Origin: Lautropia sp.
Lineage (GTDB): Bacteria > Pseudomonadota > Gammaproteobacteria > Burkholderiales > Burkholderiaceae_E
Assembly (NCBI GenBank): GCA_030530775.1
Contig: JAUMUG010000001.1
Coordinates: 434,001-498,000, forward strand
Reading direction: 5' to 3'
Length of the DNA stretch: 64,000 bases
Shown here: positions 27,673 to 36,019 of the stretch, in pieces
Numbering within the stretch: position 1 is the first letter of the stretch
Layout of the letters: every line of letters begins with the position of its first letter
Notes under the pieces: generated by a model
The model's database searches: none
Seen by the model: only the letters and a program-made list of their open reading frames with translations
What the model was told of the DNA's origin: nothing
Translations under genes and position numbers: made by a program

Positions 27673-29124
27673 ATGAGCACGATCCTCGACTTGCAGCCGC
27701 AGGCTGTCTGGCGGTATTTCCATCAGCTGACGCAGATTCCGCGTCCCTCGCATCACGAAACCGCGGTGCAGCAGTATGTACTGGACGAGGCGGCGCGCCT
27801 GGGCCTGGAAGCGGTGCGTGACGAGGCCGGCAATATCCGCGTGCGCAAGCCGGCCAGCTCGGGACATGAACAGGCGGCAGGCGTGATCCTGCAGGCACAC
27901 CTCGACATGGTGCCGCAGAAGAATGTCGACAAAGTGCATGATTTCGTGCGTGATCCGATCACCACGAAAGTGCGTGACGATGGCTGGGTGACGGCCGATG
28001 GCACCACGCTGGGCGCCGACAATGGCATCGGTGCCGCGCTGATCCTGGCGGTACTGGCGGATGCAAACTTGCAGCATCCACCTCTGGAGGCACTGTTTAC
28101 GGCGACCGAGGAAACCGGCATGCTCGGTGCGCTCGGGCTGCAGCCAAACTGGTTGAATGGCCGCTATCTGATCAATCTCGATTATGAGGACGAAGGGGAG
28201 CTGTGCATCGGCTGTGCCGGTGGACTGGATGGCAGTTTCTCGGTGCCGTATGCCACACGTACAGCGCAGATGCCGGCCTATCGATTGCAGGTACGCGGTC
28301 TGCGCGGTGGGCATTCGGGTGTCGATATCCATCGCAATCGTGGCAATGCCATCCGCATTCTGGCGCAGGCGCTGGTGGCCATCGGCGCCACCGATATTGC
28401 CGAGCTGAGTGGTGGCAATCTGCGCAATGCGATCCCGCGTGAAGCCCATGCACGTATCGGTCTGCCTGATGGCATGGCTGCCGCTGAGGCACGCCGACGG
28501 CTGGCCGCGCTGGTGCCGCAGATCAACGGCAGCCTGAACGCCGACGATCAGGGGTTGGCATTGACGCTGGAAGCCGATGGCGACGTCGAGCAGGTGATCG
28601 ACGACAGCCGGCGCCTGCTGGACGTGCTGCGTGCCCTGCCCGATGGCGTCGACCGGATGAGTGCGACCATCGACGGGCTGGTGGAGACTTCCACCAATCT
28701 GGCGGCCATCCGTTGCGAGGATGGTGCGCTGCAGATCAGCTGTCTGTTGCGCTCCTCATCCGAGGCACAGAAAGCCGATCTGGCCAACCGGATGGAAAGC
28801 GTGCTGCGGCTGGCTGGCGGGCAGGCGGTTTTCGATGGTGATTACGGCGGCTGGCAGCCTCAGCCGGATTCAGTGCTGGTGAACGTCTTCCAGCGCACCG
28901 GTGAGCTGTTGTTCGGTCACGAACCACCGGTCAAGGCGATCCACGCCGGGCTGGAATGCGGCATCCTGTCGGCGCACTATCAGCATTGGCAGATGATTTC
29001 CTTCGGACCTACCATCACCGGCGCCCATTCGCCCGACGAAGCGGTCCGCATCGATACCGTCGGCCGCTGCCAGCAATGGCTGCAGATGTGTCTGCAGGAG
29101 CTGGCGGCATCGGGCGGGCGGTGA
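27673..29124 (+). CDS. pepD: aminoacyl-histidine dipeptidase (M20 family)
   Basis: 483-residue cytosolic zinc dipeptidase (carnosinase-like, beta-Ala-His dipeptidase) of family M20C. Visible: LQAHLDMVPQ (first zinc His and Asp), DGTTLGADNGIG (bridging Asp), TATEETGMLG (catalytic Glu pair), LDYEDEGELCIGCAGG, a lid domain containing RGGHSGVDIHRNRGNA, and a C-terminal IHAGLECGIL block with GAHSPDEAV (last His). GGAG eight bases before ATG 27673. Length equals E. coli PepD (485). A decayed partial copy of the same gene lies at 31.4 kb. Confidence 0.95.
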   Translation: MSTILDLQPQAVWRYFHQLTQIPRPSHHETAVQQYVLDEAARLGLEAVRDEAGNIRVRKPASSGHEQAAGVILQAHLDMVPQKNVDKVHDFVRDPITTKVRDDGWVTADGTTLGADNGIGAALILAVLADANLQHPPLEALFTATEETGMLGALGLQPNWLNGRYLINLDYEDEGELCIGCAGGLDGSFSVPYATRTAQMPAYRLQVRGLRGGHSGVDIHRNRGNAIRILAQALVAIGATDIAELSGGNLRNAIPREAHARIGLPDGMAAAEARRRLAALVPQINGSLNADDQGLALTLEADGDVEQVIDDSRRLLDVLRALPDGVDRMSATIDGLVETSTNLAAIRCEDGALQISCLLRSSSEAQKADLANRMESVLRLAGGQAVFDGDYGGWQPQPDSVLVNVFQRTGELLFGHEPPVKAIHAGLECGILSAHYQHWQMISFGPTITGAHSPDEAVRIDTVGRCQQWLQMCLQELAASGGR

Positions 29125-29408
29125 GCCTGGTGTCGAGAAATCTGGATCGGCAGACCGACCGGACTCTCCCGCGTGAAGAATCGCCAGCATCTGACTCATT
29201 GCATGCAGGCGCTGTGATGTTCGTCGACGAATGGCGGCGATGAACCAGTCTTCGATGCCGTGGTTGGATCGGTTCAGACAAAGGGCGGAGCGTCAGTAGG
29301 GACGGCAGGGTTTCATTCGACGATGTGCGTTGCTGAAACACATCGGCAGCTCAGTAAGCTCTGGGTGATGCTCTATTCTGCGGGGGTCTGAATCTACGGA
29401 GCCCGCCG

Positions 29409-29492
29409 ATGAAGTGGATCACCGCACGAGACCTGGAGACCTGGTCCGGCACGCATGAAGCACGCACGCTGTTTCCCGCTTTGGTAGCATGA
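29409..29492 (+). pseudogene. N-terminal remnant of an unidentified gene (27 aa)
   Basis: MKWITARDLETWSGTHEART, then seven more codons to a stop. The MxWITAxDLxxWxxT pattern resembles the conserved N-terminus of large accessory-region proteins rather than random sequence, so this looks like the beginning of a gene whose body was deleted. The 284 bases between pepD and this point hold nothing else that I can identify. Confidence 0.35.
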
Positions 29493-29561
29493 ACTGTGCA
29501 GGTTCTGATGGGTCATTACACGAGCGCAGAGCACTGGCTGGACGGATTGCAGGGAGAGCAC

Positions 29562-30347
29562 ATGGCAGGCATCATCGCAGCGCGGCTGGCACTGCTGAAT
29601 CAGGGAGAGGTCGCCTCGTCGAATCTGGGCGAGGCACTGGCGGTCGATCAGCGGGCGTTGATCGAGGCCGTGTTGCCGGGACTGGGGGTCGGTCAACAGC
29701 AGCTTGCGCAAATATTGGAGGCTTTCGAGCCGGTTTCATCCAAGGGCATCAGCCATCAGATCAGTGCCATTGGTGTGGCCGTCGGTAGGGTCTGTGGGCA
29801 CGATGATGTGCTGATGGCCCGGTTGCGTGGGCACACCTCCGATACCTTGCGGTCCTGGGCCGCATTTGCCGACATCCGCTCGGAACGTCTGGGCACACTG
29901 GCGCAGCGCCTGGAGGCTGCCAGACCCTACGCGGCCGACATACACTTCGGCGTGCGTGAATGGGCCTGGATTGCGGCACGTCCCTTCATCGCCCGGCAAC
30001 TCGATGAGGCTTTTTCGTTGCTGATGGCCTGGACTTCAGACGATGATCCGAACGTCCGGCGCTTTGCCAGTGAAAGCACCCGGCCGCGTGGGGTCTGGTG
30101 CGAGCACATCGGTGCGCTGAAGGATTCGCCCGAGATGGCCGAAGCGCTGCTGAGCGCGCTGAACCGTGATGAATCCCGCTATGTGCAGGATTCGGTCGCC
30201 AACTGGCTGAACGATGCCAGCAAAACCCGCCCCGACTGGGTATGGGCCGTCTGCGGACGTTGGCAAATCGACGGCGATGCCAACACCAAACGCATCATCA
30301 CCCGGGCGCTGCGCAGTCTGCGCAAGAAGCAGGGAGAAGGCAGATGA
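29562..30347 (+). CDS. DNA alkylation repair protein (AlkC/AlkD-like HEAT repeat)
   Basis: 261 residues, all helical, of the AlkC/AlkD DNA-glycosylase superfamily, which removes N3- and N7-alkylated purines. Diagnostic blocks: FGVREWAWIAARPFI, TSDDDPNVRRFASESTRPRGVW, and RYVQDSVANWLNDASKTRPDWV with TKRIITRALRSLRKK, the HEAT-repeat signature seen in this family. ATG 29562 has a strong AGGGAG six bases upstream; in-frame starts at 29496 and 29508 would add 18-22 residues but have poorer sites. The stop overlaps a short frame at 30344 (ATGA). Confidence 0.75.
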   Translation: MAGIIAARLALLNQGEVASSNLGEALAVDQRALIEAVLPGLGVGQQQLAQILEAFEPVSSKGISHQISAIGVAVGRVCGHDDVLMARLRGHTSDTLRSWAAFADIRSERLGTLAQRLEAARPYAADIHFGVREWAWIAARPFIARQLDEAFSLLMAWTSDDDPNVRRFASESTRPRGVWCEHIGALKDSPEMAEALLSALNRDESRYVQDSVANWLNDASKTRPDWVWAVCGRWQIDGDANTKRIITRALRSLRKKQGEGR

Positions 30348-30516
30348 TCCACTGTCGCACGATCGCAGACTGGCAGCGTACTCATCCGCTGATCACCGAT
30401 CCGATGGCCTTGCCGTGGGGCGGAAGTCCGCCTTGCCGGTGATGTATGCCTTTGTTTGGCAGGGGCAGGTTTTTGGCGGAGCATTGCACACGTTCATGAC
30501 ACGCTCAGGGGACTGA
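30344..30516 (+). pseudogene. frameshifted small gene after alkylation-repair gene
   Basis: ATG 30344 overlaps the previous stop and opens MIHCRTIADWQRTHPLITDP up to WGGSPP, where it soon stops. The adjacent frame continues at once with LPVMYAFVWQGQVFGG and ends at 30516. The two halves join into a plausible ~58-residue protein, so one or two bases were probably lost or gained near 30425. The 3' end overlaps the convergent sirtuin gene. Family unknown. Confidence 0.35.
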
Positions 30517-31183
30517 TCCATTGCGCCACCAGTTGCGGCACACCCTCGGCGGCCGTGGCCTGGGTGATCTGTACGCCGGGAAGATGAGGCGGGCGTGGAT
30601 CCACCAGATGGATGTCGGCATGAGGCGGTGCAAAGTCGAGCAGTCCGGCGGCGGGGTAGACCTGCATCGAGGTGCCGACCACCAGAATCTTGTCGGCGGC
30701 TGATACCCATTCCGCCGCCACGTTGATCAATGGCACGTGCTCGCCGAACCAGACGATGTGCGGGCGCATCGGAAAGCCCTGCGGGTCGCGGTCGTCCAAC
30801 GTCTGATCGCCCGACCAGTCGACGATATAGTCTTCGTCGACCGTGCTGCGCAGCTTCGACAATTCGCCGTGCAGATGCAGGACCCGACGACTGCCGGCGC
30901 GCTCGTGCAGATCGTCGACGTTCTGGGTGACGATGCGCACGTCGAAATGCCCGCCCAGCTCGACCAGCGCACGGTGCGCGGCATTGGGCTGCGCGTCCAG
31001 CATCTGCCGGCGGCGCATATTGTAAAAATCGAGCACGAGTTGCGGATTCCGGGCAAAAGCCTCGGGGGTGGCGACATCCTGAACCCGATGCCCTTCCCAC
31101 AGCCCGTCACTGTCGCGGAAGGTTTTCAGACCGCTCTCGGCACTGATGCCGGCGCCACTGAGGACGACGATACGTTGTTTCAT
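30494..31183 (-). CDS. SIR2-family NAD-dependent protein deacylase
   Basis: 229-residue sirtuin removing acetyl or other acyl groups from lysines with NAD+. Motifs in order: VVLSGAGISAESGLKTFRD (NAD-binding GAGxS...GIxxFR), TQNVDDLHERAG (catalytic region), LHLHGEL (catalytic His), PHIVWFGE (PxVVxFGE) and LVVGTSMQVYPAAG. The zinc-binding cysteines common in bacterial CobB are missing: the region between HLHGEL and PHIVWFGE has none. ATG 31183 (MKQRIVVLSG) is chosen over 31204 because it places the Rossmann strand at the start. Not obviously linked to a defence operon, although SIR2 domains occur in some. Confidence 0.88.
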   Translation of the reverse strand: MKQRIVVLSGAGISAESGLKTFRDSDGLWEGHRVQDVATPEAFARNPQLVLDFYNMRRRQMLDAQPNAAHRALVELGGHFDVRIVTQNVDDLHERAGSRRVLHLHGELSKLRSTVDEDYIVDWSGDQTLDDRDPQGFPMRPHIVWFGEHVPLINVAAEWVSAADKILVVGTSMQVYPAAGLLDFAPPHADIHLVDPRPPHLPGVQITQATAAEGVPQLVAQWISPLSVS

Positions 31184-31371
31184 GAGGCTGAGTCCCAAAG
31201 GCATACGTCATACACCAATCCGGATGGTCGCACAGGATCGCCCATCACAGCCCGTGAGAGGAGCTTTGGACCGGTACTACATAACATGTTCAGCTGGGTA
31301 CAGTGTGCTTTGTCGACGTTTACGCAGCCCAGGCACTCGTGCTTCGGGTGATTGGTTTTTCAGCAGGATGC

Positions 31372-31629
31372 ATGCACGAGTACGACGGTTCTCGATCTAC
31401 GACCCACCCGGGTCTGGCGGTATTTTCATCAGCTGACGCGGATTCCGCGCGTCCCTCGCATCACGAAACTGCGGTGCAGCAGTATGTACTGGACGAGGCG
31501 ACACGCCTGGGCCTGGAAGCGGTGCGTGACGACGCCGGCAACATCCGCGTGCGCAAGCCGGCCAGCGCGGGACATGAGCAGGCCTCCCTACCGCACCCGT
31601 GGTGAAGCTGCCAGGTTATCGGTTGCAGA
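31372..31629 (+). pseudogene. decayed second copy of pepD
   Basis: Near-identical to the first ~70 codons of the intact pepD at 27673 (for example VWRYFHQLTRIPR, then HHETAVQQYVLDEATRLGLE). A two-base insertion after ATTCCGCG shifts the frame around 31449. After GHEQA the sequence jumps to material matching pepD codons ~193-205 (PYRTR... and a shifted YRLQ), so some 120 codons are gone, and homology ends abruptly at 31629. Non-functional. It abuts the stop of the next, convergent gene. Confidence 0.85.
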
Positions 31630-31630
31630 C

Positions 31631-32251
31631 TTACTTGTGCGCCTGCCAGGCGCAGTCCGTGAACTGCATTCCGGTGAATGTCGCGGTAAAGGATGAATCC
31701 TCGGGGCTGCAGGCGTAAATGCCGATGTTGACTTCGTCCGCGCCTTCGAAAAGATGGGCGATGCGCATCTGACGAAAATGGATGCCGTCTTCCGAGCATT
31801 CCACGCAGAAGTCGCTCTCCCGCCGGCTGAGGCGGTAGCACATGCTGCGCTGGGCGGCGGGGATGTCGGTGGATGCCCAGTCGGAATAGCCGTGATTGGT
31901 GACGACACTGCCCAGGCGCTGAAAGCGTTCGTTTTCGTACTCGATGGAGGCTTTCAGCCAGTTGTCGCTGTTCTGGTAGACCAGCACGCCGCACTGATCG
32001 AAGCGACGCTTGCTGTCGAATGCAGTCTGCACCACGAAGGAAAAGAAGGGTTCACGGGTTTTCGTCAGCAATGCGTGTGCGTTGTCGTTCTGGAAGCCGT
32101 AATAGGTACGCTGCCAGAAATCGGTATGGGGGTCGGTGACGATACGGATGTTATCGGCCGTGACCCGGGACTGCCTGGGTGGATTGACCCAGAAAAGCGT
32201 GGCGGGATCGAAATGCATGGAGGATGGGGTGTCGACCTTTTCGGGGGGCAT
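31631..32251 (-). CDS. DUF1349 / concanavalin-like fold protein
   Basis: 206 residues of the DUF1349 family (YesU-like, beta-sandwich similar to regulation-of-enolase proteins). Recognisable blocks are DPHTDFWQRTYYGF, CGVLVYQNSDNWLKASIEYE, LGSVVTNHGYSDWA, and YACSPEDSSFTATFTGMQF. No signal peptide. Biochemical role is unknown; relatives are thought to bind or act on small sugars. ATG 32251 has AGGA ~11 bases upstream; ATG 32218 is an alternative. The stop codon touches the pepD relic. Confidence 0.85.
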   Translation of the reverse strand: MPPEKVDTPSSMHFDPATLFWVNPPRQSRVTADNIRIVTDPHTDFWQRTYYGFQNDNAHALLTKTREPFFSFVVQTAFDSKRRFDQCGVLVYQNSDNWLKASIEYENERFQRLGSVVTNHGYSDWASTDIPAAQRSMCYRLSRRESDFCVECSEDGIHFRQMRIAHLFEGADEVNIGIYACSPEDSSFTATFTGMQFTDCAWQAHK

Positions 32252-32498
32252 CTATAGTCTATCCTGAAAATCGGGGCGACACGAAGGTTTCTGCCCCGTC
32301 CGGGGCCGGGTCGCCACCGATCCGTCCAATATGATGCTGGCGTTGACCTCCCAAAGCCGAAGCCGTTCGACGTCGCATAGCTGATGGAGATGGGCCGCGA
32401 TTGCCCGCGACGATGTCGAGGCCCTGTGTGGCCGCGGCCTCGTCGGGCACCGTCGGGTTGAGGGTTGGTGGTGCGATCTGGTCACGGATCGTCAGTAG

Positions 32499-32792
32499 CG
32501 TGAAGTCGCTTCGACGCCGCTGGCAGCCGTCTCGCCCCGCACGCGCGCGCGCCGGATGCAGGCAGCACTGGGCATGACGCCCAACGCTTTCCTCCAGCAT
32601 CTGCGTATCAGCCATGCCACCCATCTGCTCGAAACCACCGGCATGCTGGTCGACGAGATCGCTGCCCGGGTCGGTTATGCCGACCCGGCTGCCTTCCGGC
32701 GGGTGTTCCGGCGTCTTGCGGGAGAATCGCCACGCAGCAGGCGAAGCCGTCATCAGGCAGGGCAGAGTGGTTCGCACAGAGCGTGGAGATGA
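32499..32792 (+). pseudogene. AraC/GlxA-type regulator, C-terminal fragment
   Basis: The frame carries LAAVSPRTRARRMQAALGMT, then PNAFLQHLRISHATHLLETT and VDEIAARVGYADPAAFRRVF: the double helix-turn-helix of AraC regulators with a GlxA-like linker. A stop at 32496 cuts it off from any N-terminal sensor domain, and only ~250 bases separate it from the divergent DUF1349 gene, too few for one. The tail after GESPRSRR also departs from the family. Non-functional remnant. Confidence 0.7.
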
Positions 32793-32832
32793 CGTAAAGC
32801 AATACCTTTGGCTACTTTTGATGGAACCCGCC

Positions 32833-33085
32833 ATGACTGCTGTCATTCGCCCCGTGTCGATCAAGCTTGAGCGCGGCCAAGCGGGCTGTGAAGGCCATTC
32901 GCCAGGGCGTCAGGATGTTGGGTCAGCAGCCAGGCATCGGCCGCCTCATCGAAGGCATGCCGGACGAATTCCGCGAGTGGATCATCGATTTCGGCGATAG
33001 TGGCTACGTGGCTCGCTACCGCCTCGATCCGGGTGACGTCACGATCCTTGCGGTGCGACATCAGAAAGAGGTTGGTTACTCTTGA
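32833..33085 (+). pseudogene. collapsed ParD/ParE-type toxin-antitoxin pair
   Basis: ATG 32833 opens MTAVIRPVSIKLE, the N-terminus of a CopG/RHH antitoxin. After about 13 codons the sequence passes, in another frame, into AAKRAVKAIRQGVRML, then IDFGDSGYVARYRLDPG and ILAVRHQKEVGYS, which is the C-terminal two-thirds of a RelE/ParE toxin. One deletion has evidently removed the rest of the antitoxin and the toxin N-terminus. A TTG at 32867 could in principle start the toxin part, but it would lack the first strand and helix. Confidence 0.7.
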
Positions 33086-33203
33086 CGTGGGATGCGCGGG
33101 CCAGACGAGGGCGCTGAGGCTTCCCTTGTATTGTTGCGATATGGAAGGTGCTGGAACATGCATTTGAGGAGCATGATGCAGACAAACGAAGTGGGAGTGT
33201 GGG

Positions 33204-34019
33204 GTGCGCGTGGCGCTGGATGTGCTCTGTTTTCACTGTTTTCGTAGCGAGGTGACGCCTGGTGCCTTGTTGCGAGAGGCTGCGGCCGACGTTCTTGAGG
33301 GGCTTGATGTTGAGCTATGGTTTGATCGTGATTGGCAGGATGACTCTCTACGAAAAGTCCTACGATATTTTCTTACCCAATCAGGGAGTAGTACGCGAGA
33401 CTTCGCGCAGAGAGTCATTGAGAACTTGCGCAACCGGATCGAGCATCAGGCGTGTGGGAGATGGCGGGATCTGGATGCCGCTATCTGCTTGTTATTCGAG
33501 TATCAGCCTGATGCTGCATTAAGCATTCTCGTTGGCGATGCGGAGGATGAGCCCTCGACAAGGTGCAGAAAGGCGCTTGAAGGCGACGGCGAGAGAAGCA
33601 TTTTGCAGAAGCTGTCCCTTGATGCTTTGCTTGTATGGTGCCGTTCCGGCCCGGAGGCTCGTTGGGTGAATGTGGCCCCCTTGGTGCATGCATTCTCTGG
33701 GGCGGGGAGTGACTGTAAGTGGTCTGATCAGGCTCGTGCACTCCTTGTTGAGGCTCCCGCGCAACTCAAACTCAATGTGGCGGCCAGTCTTGTCAGTCGT
33801 ATTACCACGGATCCCCATGGTAGCTACCTGGAGCCGCTATCGGCAACCATGAATGGCCGTCTTGTGCTGTTTGATCAGTTGGAAGTCATTTTGGGGGCGT
33901 CTTGTAAAGAAGGTGTTGCCCATTTGAAGGAACAGGCATTGGCGGCTATCAGGGAAAGGGAAAATAGTGAGGAGAGGGAGAGGCAGCAGTACGAAAAGCA
34001 GTACGAAAGATTCGAGTAG
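33204..34019 (+). CDS. hypothetical protein, possibly a truncated C-terminal part
   Basis: 271 residues, no family recognised. Mostly helical and acidic, with a charged end (REREN...ERERQQYEKQYERFE) that looks like a short coiled coil. GTG 33204 has a weak ribosome site. Another frame starting at ATG 33158 (MHLRSMMQTNEVGVWG), with GGAAGG upstream, overlaps the beginning and stops at 33247, so the gene may have lost its true N-terminus through a frameshift or deletion. Base composition is lower in GC than the core genes. Surrounded by gene remnants, so it may itself be decaying. Confidence 0.5.
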   Translation: MRVALDVLCFHCFRSEVTPGALLREAAADVLEGLDVELWFDRDWQDDSLRKVLRYFLTQSGSSTRDFAQRVIENLRNRIEHQACGRWRDLDAAICLLFEYQPDAALSILVGDAEDEPSTRCRKALEGDGERSILQKLSLDALLVWCRSGPEARWVNVAPLVHAFSGAGSDCKWSDQARALLVEAPAQLKLNVAASLVSRITTDPHGSYLEPLSATMNGRLVLFDQLEVILGASCKEGVAHLKEQALAAIRERENSEERERQQYEKQYERFE

Positions 34020-34057
34020 TCCGATACTTTCGTCCAAACACGGATGGGGCATAAAGC

Positions 34058-34257
34058 CGGATCGAATTGGCGCTGGCGGGGCAAGCCTATGCCATCGTGA
34101 CGCACAATGTGCGGGATTTGAAGCAGGGGGAGCTGTTGCGGCCAGCGTTGAAAGTGCTGACGTCCGCGCAGCTGCTGGGAGAAGATTTGCCATGAGTACA
34201 CTGACGATCCGTCTGCCCGACGATACGGCTCGACTACTCAAGTTTTTGTTTCATTGA
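34058..34257 (+). pseudogene. collapsed PIN toxin / RHH antitoxin pair
   Basis: The frame through 34058-34195 reads RIELALAGQAYAIVTHNVRD, then LLRPALKVLTSAQLL: the end of a PIN-family (COG1569-type) toxin including its final THNxxD motif. Its stop overlaps ATG 34192, which opens MSTLTIRLPDDTARLLK, an RHH antitoxin N-terminus broken off by a stop at 34255. Both partners are truncated. Confidence 0.65.
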
Positions 34258-34330
34258 CATGCCTGGGGCTAGGCGCAGGGTTGCCCAGGGGGGAAGCAGG
34301 CGCATGACGTGCTTCAAGGTTTCAAACCCC

Positions 34331-35080
34331 TCAAACCCCCAGATACGCCTTGCGGATGTCGTCGTTGGCGAGCAGGTTGGCGCCGGTGTCTTCGAGGATG
34401 ATGTGGCCGTTTTCCAGGACGTAGCCACGGTCGGCCAGTTGCAGGGCGCGGTTGGCGTTCTGTTCGACGAGGAAGACGGTGACGCCTTCGTTGCGGATGG
34501 TTTCGATGATCTCGAAGATTTGCGCGATGATGAGTGGGGCCAGGCCCAGCGTGGGCTCGTCGAGCAGCAGCAGGCGTGGTTTGCTCATCAGGGCGCGGCC
34601 GATGGCGAGCATCTGCTGTTCGCCGCCGGACATGGTGCCGGCGCGCTGGTGGGCGCGTTCGCGCAGGCGCGGGAAAAGGGTGTAGACGTGTTCCAGCCCA
34701 TCACCGATGGCATGCCGATCGAGAAAGAAGCCGCCCATCTGCAGGTTTTCTTCCACGCTCATGTCGGCGAACACCCGCCGGCCTTCGGGCGAGATGGCGA
34801 TGCCGTTGCGCATGATCAGATGGCTTTCGGTGTGGGTGATGTCCTGGCCTTCGAAGCTGATGCGACCGGACTGGGCACGCGGGTTGCCGCAGACGCTCAT
34901 CAGCAGGGTGGTCTTGCCGGCGCCGTTGGAGCCTATCAGGGTGACGATCTCGCCCTGACGGACTTCCAGGTGGATGTCGTGCAGTGCCTGGACGGGACCA
35001 TAGAAGGTGTCGATGCCTTCGAGTTTCAGCATGGTCCTGTTCGTGGCGGCGGGTTGTCGGTCGTCGGTGGGTCCCATCAT
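34331..35080 (-). CDS. livF: branched-chain amino-acid ABC transporter, ATPase LivF
   Basis: Cytosolic ATPase of the high-affinity Leu/Ile/Val importer. Motifs: Walker A GSNGAGKTT, NGIAISPEGRRVFADMSVEEN, signature TMSGGEQQM, Walker B RLLLLDEPTLGLAP, switch LVEQNA, ending DIRKAYLGV. ATG 35080 is preceded by GAGAG; the family-typical start MLKLEGIDTFYG lies at 35032 but has a poorly spaced site, so 16 extra residues are uncertain. Last gene of livHMGF, 168 bases after livG. Confidence 0.94.
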   Translation of the reverse strand: MMGPTDDRQPAATNRTMLKLEGIDTFYGPVQALHDIHLEVRQGEIVTLIGSNGAGKTTLLMSVCGNPRAQSGRISFEGQDITHTESHLIMRNGIAISPEGRRVFADMSVEENLQMGGFFLDRHAIGDGLEHVYTLFPRLRERAHQRAGTMSGGEQQMLAIGRALMSKPRLLLLDEPTLGLAPLIIAQIFEIIETIRNEGVTVFLVEQNANRALQLADRGYVLENGHIILEDTGANLLANDDIRKAYLGV

Positions 35081-35248
35081 GCGGTCTCTCGTCGATTGGG
35101 GCAGATTCGGGGTCGAGCGAAGATGTCCTGTGCTCAGGGGGCCGAGGCGCCGGGGCAAAGGTCCGCAACGCGGGCCGTCGCCATGATCGGGCGACATGGC
35201 CGTGGGCGATCGTGGAATGCAGGGCGCCTGCATGCCCCCATGCCCTGA

Positions 35249-36019
35249 TCATGCTTCGCCCAGATAGGCTTTGATGACACGTTCGTCGGTGCGCACGGCC
35301 TCCGGCGTGTCGGTCGTGATCGGTTTGCCGTGTTCCATCACCAGGATGCGTTCGGAAACGGTCATCACCAGCTTCATGTCGTGTTCGATCAGCAGCACCG
35401 CGACTTTGAATTCGTCGCGTAGACGGCGGATCAGGCGCTGCAGGTCGACTTTTTCCTGTGGGTTCAGACCAGCGGCCGGTTCGTCCAGCATCAGGATGCG
35501 CGGCCGGGTGATCATGCAGCGGGCGATTTCGAGCCGGCGCTGATGGCCGTAGGCCAGGTTGCCGGCTTTGCGGTTGGCGAAGGTGCGCAGATCCATGAAG
35601 TCGAGCCAGAAGGCGGCGCGTTCGATGGCCTCGGCTTCGGCACGGCGATAGGAGGGAAGGCGCAGCAGGCCGGCGAGCAGGCCGCTGTGCACCTGGGTGT
35701 GCTGGGCCACCAGCAGGTTTTCGAGTACGGTCAGTTGCTTGAACAGGCGCACGTTCTGAAAGGTGCGCACCAGGCCGTGGCGAGCCACCTGATGGCTGGG
35801 TTTGCCGCCGATCGGCATGTCTTCGAGCAGGATCTTGCCGGAGGTGGGGCGGTAGAAGCCACTGATGCAGTTGAACACCGTGGTCTTGCCAGCGCCGTTC
35901 GGACCGATGATGGCGAAGATTTCATCGGCACCCAGGTCCAGAGAGACTGAATCGACCGCCAGCAGGCCACCGAAGCGCATCGACAACCGGTCGACTTTCA
36001 GCAGGGGCTGTTTGCTCAT
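35249..36019 (-). CDS. livG: branched-chain amino-acid ABC transporter, ATPase LivG
   Basis: 256 residues. Starts [19 protein letters not shown], with Walker [13 protein letters not shown], the LivG-type [21 protein letters not shown], signature [13 protein letters not shown] (the family's variant of LSGGQ), Walker [14 protein letters not shown] and [11 protein letters not shown]. Pairs with LivF beneath the LivHM channel. ATG overlaps the livM stop by four bases, so translation is coupled. Confidence 0.95.
   Translation of the reverse strand: MSKQPLLKVDRLSMRFGGLLAVDSVSLDLGADEIFAIIGPNGAGKTTVFNCISGFYRPTSGKILLEDMPIGGKPSHQVARHGLVRTFQNVRLFKQLTVLENLLVAQHTQVHSGLLAGLLRLPSYRRAEAEAIERAAFWLDFMDLRTFANRKAGNLAYGHQRRLEIARCMITRPRILMLDEPAAGLNPQEKVDLQRLIRRLRDEFKVAVLLIEHDMKLVMTVSERILVMEHGKPITTDTPEAVRTDERVIKAYLGEA

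Noticed and set aside
31303..31605. Novel 100-residue gene
   Set aside because: Most of it is the frame-shifted pepD relic.
32867..33085. Functional ParE-type toxin
   Set aside because: The N-terminal strand and helix are missing and the antitoxin is reduced to ~13 codons.
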